From a virus, in IMG/VR virus record IMGVR_UViG_3300005466_000051, positions 1-40,467 of that record: 40,467 bases of DNA. One strand, 5' to 3'. The position numbers and the translations under genes are program-made. Positions 34,939 to 40,467 of this stretch are shown in pieces. Under the pieces are notes generated by a model that saw only the letters and a program-made list of their open reading frames with translations, searched no databases and was not told the DNA's origin. Each line of letters opens with the position of its first letter. Within the stretch, counting starts at the first letter, position 1.

Positions 34939-35657
34939 CACGGCCGGATACCGTAAAACGTCTTCATGCGAGCAGTAAACTTCTCGCCGTGTAGTTCTGC
35001 AATCTCATCCCACATGACCGGCACTTCTCCTCGCTTCTCGAGTCCTGCGACCCATAGGTGACGCTTCCACGGTGTGATCTGGAAGCCTGATTCAAATTGG
35101 ATAGTCTCAAGGGGGTCAACCTCGAGCCACAAAGTGCCGGCGTCTGGGTTGGCTTTGAGAACGCCCTCGTGCGTACTCGTGTCGCACATCTTCATAATAT
35201 TCTCTTCGCACGGTCGAGGATTACGTGCGAGTAGTTCTGTTGGGTAAGCCTTCATCGCCCAGATAGGATTCCGATACTGAATCGCTTTGATGCCCGTACC
35301 GTGTACGGCCGTCATCCAACGAGTTTGTATCAGTACATCCGTCGGACTCTGATCTATTGCTTGTAGGAGCCTAGGGTCAAAGGCCTGATCTGAATTAACG
35401 TGGAATGAGAAGTCGAATCCATGCTCAACTGCCCACTGATGCCCGTCGTTATATTTTGCGCCGAGAATGTTGGGGGATTCGATTCCCACGAATCCAAGCG
35501 TTCGGGCAAGCTCAACATTTTCGAAGTCACCGACGCATACACATTGTGCTTCCACTCCAAGACTAGCCGCCTCCTCGAACGTCTGAGCGCGATGCTCGAG
35601 CATGATTCGTGTCAGCTCGAACCGCCTGAATACCGGCGTGACTAAAAGTACGGACAC
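34938..35657 (-). CDS. GT-A-type glycosyltransferase
   Basis: The 239-residue protein has a GT-A-like start (SVLLVTPVFRR), a QCVCVGDFEN strand, and an FHVNSDQAF segment where Asn-Ser-Asp sits at the DXD position. It is more divergent than the two downstream paralogues. The GTG start follows the small membrane gene after three bases. It belongs to the same operon and probably the same glycan pathway. Confidence 0.68.
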   Translation of the reverse strand: MSVLLVTPVFRRFELTRIMLEHRAQTFEEAASLGVEAQCVCVGDFENVELARTLGFVGIESPNILGAKYNDGHQWAVEHGFDFSFHVNSDQAFDPRLLQAIDQSPTDVLIQTRWMTAVHGTGIKAIQYRNPIWAMKAYPTELLARNPRPCEENIMKMCDTSTHEGVLKANPDAGTLWLEVDPLETIQFESGFQITPWKRHLWVAGLEKRGEVPVMWDEIAELHGEKFTARMKTFYGIRP

Positions 35658-35660
35658 AGG

Positions 35661-35774
35661 CTAGAAGTATTTTCGTAGTTCCCTGCGGAGCTTGTAGTAC
35701 GCGACTACCTCGCGGCCGACGGACACAAAGTACCGCGGGGGCAGGAGCAACAGAAATCCAATGAGCCTAAGCAC
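35661..35774 (-). CDS. 37-residue membrane peptide
   Basis: A GTG-started frame overlaps the HNH stop by eight bases. It encodes a hydrophobic helix (LIGFLLLLPP) and a basic helical tail (KLRRELRKYF). The adjacent glycosyltransferase begins three bases after its stop. It may anchor the enzyme at the membrane. Function is unproven. Confidence 0.4.
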   Translation of the reverse strand: MLRLIGFLLLLPPRYFVSVGREVVAYYKLRRELRKYF

Positions 35775-36210
35775 TGGCAAGTTTATGCTCCTCGTGTAGT
35801 TCTGCGTGACAATTAGCGCACAGAAGATCGCATTTTTCTGCTTCAATACGTGCCCGCTCCAGACTAGTGCGAGCAACTAATGTTCCAACATCAAACTCTT
35901 TTTCACTTGAATCTCGATGATGGAAATGTAGTGCCGCTAGACATCGATCATACCCACACCGAACACACGCCCCGCCGTGCTCGAGTTTCAGTGTCTTACG
36001 ATTTTGCGCTATACGAGCAGACTGACGACCAAGAATAGTAGTTTGGTTTCGAAGATAATAGGCTCTATCTTCATCAGCATTTTTAACCTTGCATGTCCAA
36101 GTACCGAGACCGGCACACTGGAGATTCTTTTTCCAGTACATCAATTCACCGTGACACTCACACCTAGGACGAGAATCACCAACTTCTGCATATTTTTCTG
36201 CGGCTGTCAT
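35767..36210 (-). CDS. HNH endonuclease inserted after the capsid gene
   Basis: The 147-residue protein has an N-terminal CxC/Cys zinc region (residues 17-39), a DNA-contacting helix (NRKTLKLEHGG), a CVRCG knuckle, and the HNH core HFHHRDSS followed by LLCANCHAELHEE. The order matches group I homing-type HNH proteins. It sits alone between the capsid gene and the glycosylation island, uses an AGGAG site, and is more AT-rich than its neighbours, all suggesting mobility. No intron boundary is apparent in the adjacent capsid gene. Confidence 0.88.
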   Translation of the reverse strand: MTAAEKYAEVGDSRPRCECHGELMYWKKNLQCAGLGTWTCKVKNADEDRAYYLRNQTTILGRQSARIAQNRKTLKLEHGGACVRCGYDRCLAALHFHHRDSSEKEFDVGTLVARTSLERARIEAEKCDLLCANCHAELHEEHKLASA

Positions 36211-36235
36211 TTATCTCCTCTAGATAACGGTCGGA

Positions 36236-36269
36236 GTTGGGGAGCTGGCCGTTATTCCAGCTCCCCAAC
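36236..36269 (-). terminator. Strong hairpin after the major capsid gene
   Basis: A perfect 13-bp stem with arms GTTGGGGAGCTGG and CCAGCTCCCCAAC encloses an 8-base loop. No U-tract follows, so it may stabilise capsid mRNA or act as a processing stop rather than a classic terminator. Confidence 0.6.
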
Positions 36270-36323
36270 ACCCTAGCTAGTTGAGCTTATCAAAACGCTG
36301 CAACTAAACGTGAACCAGTAGGA

Positions 36324-37577
36324 TCACGTAGCCGCGCCGACACCACCAAGGTCTGCGACAGCAAAGGCCGCAGGCCGGTAGACAGCAAGCGCAAGACGCT
36401 CCTCCGCGCGGATGGCCACTTTATTTTCCTGGAAGAAAGTGGAATGCGAATTCGACGCCTCCACGCGCAGACCGCCCTTACGATAGACCTGCGAAGCGGT
36501 GCTGAACGCACCGACAATCGGCTTGGCCTCGGCAACAGCCGTGGTGACCACGACGCGCATACCCCACAGGTTCGGGCCGGCCTCAGAAGAGAACGGACCA
36601 GTACCCATGTAGTTAGCAGTCGTGTTCTTGAGGGTAACAATACCCTCCCAATCGTTCGGGTGGATGATGATACCGTCCGGCTCGAGGAATGCCTCACGCA
36701 CCCTCGAAATAGCCCGGAAGATATGATCTGCGTCAGTGGCGCTAGCAGCGTTCGAACGAAGGCCCTTATTGTTGGCCGGAATACGGCTAACAAGACCAAC
36801 GAGATCGTTCGTGCCGGCACCGTTCAGGAGCGAGTTCTCTTCCTGAATCTTGACGAACAGAGTCAGACGCGCATTGATGTACGACTGGATACCAGCGACA
36901 TCCTCGAGCATCTCCTCAGTGACCGGCAGGAAGGTAGCGATCTTCTTGACCGGCTCACTCGTCATATCGAAGACCAGAGTAGACTCCGGCTTGCTCACAC
37001 CTTCCGCGACGGCCGCAGCAGCGTTCGTCACCGAAGACTCGATCATGTAGTTGATCGTGTTAGTGTCAGTGGTACCCGACGCCATAAGATCGGCTACAGT
37101 GAGCCTCTGAAAGAGCACCGGGAGAATACCCGGCTCGTACTGCGGGACAACGAGCTTACCGCCCGAACCAGTAGCCTCAGACAGAAGGGTCTTAACCTCC
37201 ATGTCAATGGCACCGGTCGTCCAGTTACCGTCGAAGCCGCGATCACGCAGCGCCTTGTAGCCGTCCGACTTAACGAACGCCTCACCCGGCGAAGAAGCGC
37301 GCGGCGGCGCATCAGGGGCACGGCGAGCATCTTCGTCAATCTCGATGGTCTCACCGATGTTCTTCACGCGGTTGCGAGTCTCGATAGAAGCCTGAACCTC
37401 GCGCCGCGTCTCCTTGAGGACTTCAACCTGATCGAGAAGGCCCTTGACCTTCTTATCCTCGTCCTCAGTCATACCACGAGCCTCAGCGTGCGCCGCCTCT
37501 GTAACAGCCTTGGCGTTGCCGAGAATCTCGCGCATCTCGCGGTCAACCGCCGCGAGCTGTCGTTCGTACTTATCCAT
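36324..37577 (-). CDS. HK97-fold major capsid protein
   Basis: The 417-residue protein has an N-terminal coiled-coil delta domain (residues 1-70), an acidic linker that the prohead protease would remove, and the HK97 core. Core elements include LVVPQYEPGILPVLFQRL, a VSKPES E-loop region, KIATFLPVTEEMLEDV and a C-terminal HSTFFQENKVAIRAEERLALAVYRP P-domain strand. It directly follows the protease and would assemble the icosahedral shell. Flanking hairpins and a tRNA-like element suggest special mRNA handling. Confidence 0.95.
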   Translation of the reverse strand: MDKYERQLAAVDREMREILGNAKAVTEAAHAEARGMTEDEDKKVKGLLDQVEVLKETRREVQASIETRNRVKNIGETIEIDEDARRAPDAPPRASSPGEAFVKSDGYKALRDRGFDGNWTTGAIDMEVKTLLSEATGSGGKLVVPQYEPGILPVLFQRLTVADLMASGTTDTNTINYMIESSVTNAAAAVAEGVSKPESTLVFDMTSEPVKKIATFLPVTEEMLEDVAGIQSYINARLTLFVKIQEENSLLNGAGTNDLVGLVSRIPANNKGLRSNAASATDADHIFRAISRVREAFLEPDGIIIHPNDWEGIVTLKNTTANYMGTGPFSSEAGPNLWGMRVVVTTAVAEAKPIVGAFSTASQVYRKGGLRVEASNSHSTFFQENKVAIRAEERLALAVYRPAAFAVADLGGVGAAT

Positions 37578-37595
37578 TAGGTTAAGTACCTCTCT

Positions 37596-37660
37596 GCCCC
37601 GAAGGGCTAACGCGCAGCGCCGGCCGCGGACCCACTACCTTAGTGGTCTGCGCAGCGTTA
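37596..37660 (-). promoter_or_regulatory. Structured capsid leader
   Basis: The capsid 5' leader can form GCCC/GGGC with a 4-base loop (37596-37607) just before the GAGAGG site. It also forms a TAACGC/GCGTTA stem (37608-37613 with 37655-37660) that holds a CACTA/TAGTG hairpin (near 37633-37645). It follows TLS-3 directly. It may stabilise or regulate the capsid message. Confidence 0.45.
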
Positions 37661-37668
37661 ACTGCGAT

Positions 37669-37709
37669 TGCGGGGCGTGGGAATCGAACCCACACTAACC
37701 GTTCCCCGC
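37669..37709 (-). ncRNA. tRNA-like minihelix TLS-3 between protease and capsid genes
   Basis: On the minus strand GCGGGG/CCCCGC pairs as an acceptor (a seventh position is an A-G mismatch). A 9-base connector and a 5-bp T-stem GTGGG/CCCAC with loop TTCGATT follow, and the discriminator is A. D and anticodon arms are absent. It lies seven bases after the protease stop and ahead of the capsid leader. Its geometry matches TLS-2 while its stem sequence differs. Confidence 0.6.
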
Positions 37710-37715
37710 TCTTAC

Positions 37716-39077
37716 TTACTCTTCGTCAAACTGGCTTAACTCCACAATCAGCATCCTGTGAAGGGCTGCCGCCTCCATAGCGTCTGCCGACAGTGCCTTA
37801 CCGATCTCGTGCTCGTTCTGCTCGAGCAGAAGCTCGTTCAAAGTGGAGTCGATCTCATCGGACTTAACCTCAGGCTCAGTCGCCTCAGCCTCAGGAATCT
37901 CGATCTCTTCGTCCGACTTCCACGAGTCGGGGATCATGTCCGTCGCGCCCAAAGCCCGGGCCCGCTTCATGATGTGCCGCTTGGCAGCCGCTTCATCCTT
38001 TGCACGGCCGATAGACTGAATCGCATTCTTGAGATCAGTCGTATTGTCAATCGGGAACGAGCCGTCAGGCATAGCGCGTCCATCCTTAGCCATCGCCTCA
38101 CGTTCGGCAGTTGTGTAGTCCTTCTTCTCTTCGACAACCTCCGACTCCTCAGAAGTATGGAATTCTGCATCGACCATCTTCTGGGCCCAAGCCTCAGCCT
38201 CTTCCTGATCCAGAGCCTTGTACTCGAGCGCGAGCTTCACAAGCTCGTGGTACACTTCGGCCTTAGGCGTAATCTCAACGCCAACCTCAGAGGGCTCGCC
38301 AAGAGTAGCGTTGCCATCCGCGTCCAGTTCGTAAGAGGCAGAGTACATTGTATCGGCCTTTTCGGTGCCGTCATACTCGCACACCTGATACACGACCTGA
38401 CTCGGCGTGGTCGCAACGATATTCACGCTGACCCAACCCTTAGTCGGATCGGCCGGCGACGGATACTTCGCGGCGACGGCCTCCGAGAGCGAGTCACGGA
38501 TAGCCTCGAACGTGCCGGGGATCTCGATGTCCACGTAGCTCTTGCGCTTGTTATGCGCGGAGACCGCGGACTTGAGCGACAGAAGTTCGGTGTCGGGATT
38601 GATGCCCTTAAGCGTAGGACCGACTTCGATCAGATTAACCTCAGTAAGATCATACGCACCGTCGTCAGCCTTCTTCTCACCGCCGGCCGGCACCGTGTAC
38701 CCGAAAGAGAATTCCTTGAGCAGACGCGAGCCCATCAGGCGATGAACCTGAGCGGCAACCGGGTTATCCTCGAGATGATCGATCTGGCCCTTGACGTACA
38801 GGCCGCGCCCCTCGACAGCCTTGACCTGATTCGGGTCGGCGTGACCGATGATTGCAAACGGATCGTCCCAATTGTGTGACAGAATCACAGGGATCGGGTC
38901 GCCAGACTGGCGCCACCGCTCGAGCGTGTTATCGAACGCTGTAGACTTTAGGCGGTCGCCCACCTTATCGACGTTATCAAACACCGCAACCATAGCCTCA
39001 AAAGTTCCGACAGGTTCATTGTCATCGGGACCGAGCGACTTGAACGTGGCGGGGAAGCTCTTGGTCTTAGGTTCCAT
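37716..39077 (-). CDS. HK97-type prohead protease (S78) fused to scaffold-like region
   Basis: The 453-residue protein has an N-terminal S78 protease domain (about 1-175), with His68 in LSHNW and Ser124 in EFSFGY as likely catalytic residues. After a beta-rich middle there is a conserved phage segment with RAMPDGSFPI, AKRHIMKRARALGA and IPDSW (about residues 345-400). The last 50 residues are acidic and helical, as in scaffolds. The length is well above a simple protease, so protease and scaffold are probably one chain. The AGGAG-like site and the position before the capsid gene fit. Confidence 0.88.
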   Translation of the reverse strand: MEPKTKSFPATFKSLGPDDNEPVGTFEAMVAVFDNVDKVGDRLKSTAFDNTLERWRQSGDPIPVILSHNWDDPFAIIGHADPNQVKAVEGRGLYVKGQIDHLEDNPVAAQVHRLMGSRLLKEFSFGYTVPAGGEKKADDGAYDLTEVNLIEVGPTLKGINPDTELLSLKSAVSAHNKRKSYVDIEIPGTFEAIRDSLSEAVAAKYPSPADPTKGWVSVNIVATTPSQVVYQVCEYDGTEKADTMYSASYELDADGNATLGEPSEVGVEITPKAEVYHELVKLALEYKALDQEEAEAWAQKMVDAEFHTSEESEVVEEKKDYTTAEREAMAKDGRAMPDGSFPIDNTTDLKNAIQSIGRAKDEAAAKRHIMKRARALGATDMIPDSWKSDEEIEIPEAEATEPEVKSDEIDSTLNELLLEQNEHEIGKALSADAMEAAALHRMLIVELSQFDEE

Positions 39078-39094
39078 TATTAGTCTCCTCTAAA

Positions 39095-39862
39095 TCAGGC
39101 CGTAGCCCTTACAATCGTTCGGAAGTCGTCCGAAAGATCAGGATTCATCAAGTACGCCCACGGCATCAAGAAGTAGCCAGACAGGCCCCACCCTGTGCCC
39201 CAGGAATTTCGGCAGAGAACATGATTCGGCATGTCGCGAAGATAACCGATTGCTAGTACCTCATGCCCGCCGTAGTACGTCTCATTAGCGGCCGGCATAG
39301 GCACGATGCCCGTGCTAGCCGCGCGGTAAGACTCGAACGATTCGTACACTTCAAACCCGAACGCCATCGTCTGGTGATTCGAGAGCACGGCCTTGATCTG
39401 GTCAATGTCTCGAGGGACAACAGCGTACGGCTTGGTCAACTTGCGCCGCTTCTTGTCCTCAGGTGGCGGGCCGGCAAAATCATTGACATCATACGGCCAT
39501 GCTCGCTCGAGCAGGTAACCAGTCTGCGCCGCAAACTTGAAGCCGTCCCGGCCGTAGGCCCCCGTGTCTTCGTCGGCAGGCGCCCCCTCGAGCATACGCT
39601 CACCGTAGTAGATGTCTAACCGCGACGGGCGCCGCGCGTGCTCAGGAGCTAGATCCAGTGAACGGTCAAACTGGAGCGCCGCGCCTACCGCGTTTGCAGT
39701 ACACGACCCCAGAGAGCCCTGATCGTAGATCCCGGGCATATTCGAGCCTCGCCGTGGGTCAACCTCATCCTTGATGAACAAGCCCGAGGGGTTAGCCACC
39801 TTATCGCGCTTGTCTTCGGGGGATCGTTTCCACCCACCGTAATGATGCTTGAGCTTAGTCAT
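39095..39862 (-). CDS. Papain-like (C1) cysteine protease
   Basis: The 255-residue protein carries the full papain triad and oxyanion residue: Gln48 and Cys54 in DQGSLGSCTANA, His200 in YYGGHEVLAIGY, and Asn219 in NSWGTGWG. An N-terminal polybasic segment lacks a signal peptide. It is encoded between the MuF-like gene and the prohead protease. C1 proteases are rare in phage head modules. It may process virion proteins or be injected or packaged. Its substrate is unknown. Confidence 0.9.
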   Translation of the reverse strand: MTKLKHHYGGWKRSPEDKRDKVANPSGLFIKDEVDPRRGSNMPGIYDQGSLGSCTANAVGAALQFDRSLDLAPEHARRPSRLDIYYGERMLEGAPADEDTGAYGRDGFKFAAQTGYLLERAWPYDVNDFAGPPPEDKKRRKLTKPYAVVPRDIDQIKAVLSNHQTMAFGFEVYESFESYRAASTGIVPMPAANETYYGGHEVLAIGYLRDMPNHVLCRNSWGTGWGLSGYFLMPWAYLMNPDLSDDFRTIVRATA

Positions 39863-40467
39863 TAGTATACGTCAATCACGCACTTGCAATTTACGTTCTG
39901 AGAATAATCCTGCACCTTGGGATCTCCCGGGAATCGACTACCATTTTCAAACACCTTGTCTACCGCAATCGACTTCTGGTTCAAAGCCTTGTGCCTCGAG
40001 TTCTCGCTTTCCGTGATCCAAGTCTTGACACGCATAGTGCCCTCAGGGCCCGGATTCTGCTTTGCTGCCTCGACAGCCGCGAAGTTAAGTAGATGATTTG
40101 CGTGTGTACGGCTAATATCGTTGGCCCGCTTTTCCTTCGCGATGGCGAATACGTCCTTGGGTACACTTCCCGACTGGATCTGATACGCCGTGACCTTGTT
40201 GATTGCCGTCGCCATTGCCTCCGCGCCGGCCTTGAGATAGTTCTCGACCTGGCCGGTGTCGAAGGAGCCCATCAACCTCGAGCCGACGATCTCGCCCTCA
40301 CGCTTGACAGTCTTGAGAGACAGGTTGTAGAGATCGTCCGCAAGTTCTGTGTCCCAGCGAAGACTGTCGGCCTTACCGCCCTTCTGCAGCGACCGCTCCT
40401 GCCGCCCGAAGTATGCTTTCATCAGAGTTTCGTGTTCGGCGTGGTACTCAAACCGGCGCTTGAAGGC
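39862..40467 (-). CDS. MuF-type head protein, 5'-truncated by window edge
   Basis: The frame remains open to the right edge, so the ATG at 40422 is probably internal. The C-terminus has the MuF signature: SENSRHKALN, an FENGSRFPGDP motif and a final NVNCKCVIDVY. The upstream part (FGRQERSLQ, DDLYNLSLKT) is helical and resembles the end of a portal-MuF fusion. MuF proteins are minor capsid or internal proteins linked to the portal. It overlaps the papain-like gene by one base. Confidence 0.82.
   Translation of the reverse strand, partial: AFKRRFEYHAEHETLMKAYFGRQERSLQKGGKADSLRWDTELADDLYNLSLKTVKREGEIVGSRLMGSFDTGQVENYLKAGAEAMATAINKVTAYQIQSGSVPKDVFAIAKEKRANDISRTHANHLLNFAAVEAAKQNPGPEGTMRVKTWITESENSRHKALNQKSIAVDKVFENGSRFPGDPKVQDYSQNVNCKCVIDVY

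Noticed and set aside
35460-35500. Another T-arm-like sequence with loop TTCGATT in the glycosyltransferase gene at 34938-35657.
   Set aside because: It lies inside conserved coding sequence on the opposite strand and has no complementary acceptor stem, so it is probably chance.
36444-37580. Long open frame of 378 codons on the plus strand opposite the major capsid gene.
   Set aside because: It is an antisense shadow caused by codon bias of the capsid gene. Its product is Arg-rich and has no recognisable motif or ribosome site.
37669-37709. Possible phage attachment site matching the 3' end of a tRNA gene.
   Set aside because: An attP core would contain only the 3' half, yet here a complementary 5' acceptor strand is also present, three different elements occur, and no integrase is visible.
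37758-38879. Open frame of 373 codons on the plus strand opposite the prohead protease.
   Set aside because: It is antisense to a clear protease gene, with low-complexity Leu/Arg composition and no ribosome site.
1-40467. CRISPR arrays, insertion sequences, integrase, or immunity repressor.
   Set aside because: I saw no regularly spaced direct-repeat array, no transposase motifs with inverted ends and no recombinase active-site motifs.

Overview
The window looks like a large part of the genome of a tailed double-stranded DNA phage with siphovirus architecture, probably infecting a moderately high-GC actinobacterium. The evidence is an HK97-type head module, a tape-measure gene preceded by a frameshifting tail chaperone, actinophage-style lysis genes (a CHAP amidase plus a lysozyme-like enzyme), dense gene packing with ATGA, GTGA, TGATG and TTGA overlaps, and frequent GTG and TTG starts. 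No integrase, immunity repressor, terminase or complete portal is visible, so lifestyle cannot be settled and the window is probably not the whole genome. The host assignment is inference.

Layout. Bases 1-10341 (plus strand) are the replication and accessory arm: an HNH nuclease, a resolvase-like nuclease, family A DNA polymerase, RNase HI and many tiny, translationally coupled genes, several of them single-span membrane peptides. This arm holds three consensus sigma-70-like promoters, several apparently structured RNAs, a secreted GH16-type glycosidase followed by a second secreted protein, and two clusters of a 17-bp palindromic repeat (CGCGA-N7-TCGCG). A strong hairpin terminator at 10348-10380 separates it from the convergent minus-strand late transcript, which runs from the right edge down to 10393.

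The late operon, in transcription order, starts with a MuF-type protein (truncated at the right edge), a papain-like cysteine protease, an HK97 prohead protease fused to a scaffold-like region, and the major capsid protein. It continues with an inserted HNH gene, a sugar and glycosyltransferase island (three GT-A enzymes, a GT17-type enzyme and an SDR epimerase), and Ser/Thr-rich virion proteins including a GH26-like glycosidase flanked by 19 repeats. Then come the head-tail connectors, major tail protein, frameshifted tail chaperones, tape measure, tail tip and fibre proteins, holin, two lysins, and finally a class II ribonucleotide reductase with small genes.

How the parts fit: polymerase, RNase H and the resolvase-like nuclease replicate and resolve DNA, and the RNR supplies dNTPs. 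The glycosylation island lies beside Ser/Thr-rich exposed virion proteins and may decorate them. The GH16 and GH26 enzymes suggest attack on host surface glycans. The most unusual signal is a set of three tRNA-like minihelices (acceptor stem plus T-arm with an identical TTCGATT loop, lacking a normal anticodon arm) at 6316-6382, 8089-8130 and 37709-37669 (minus). Each is next to a structured RNA, one ends just before the start codon of a gene with no Shine-Dalgarno, and one lies between the protease and capsid genes. They could be RNase P or RNase Z processing signals.
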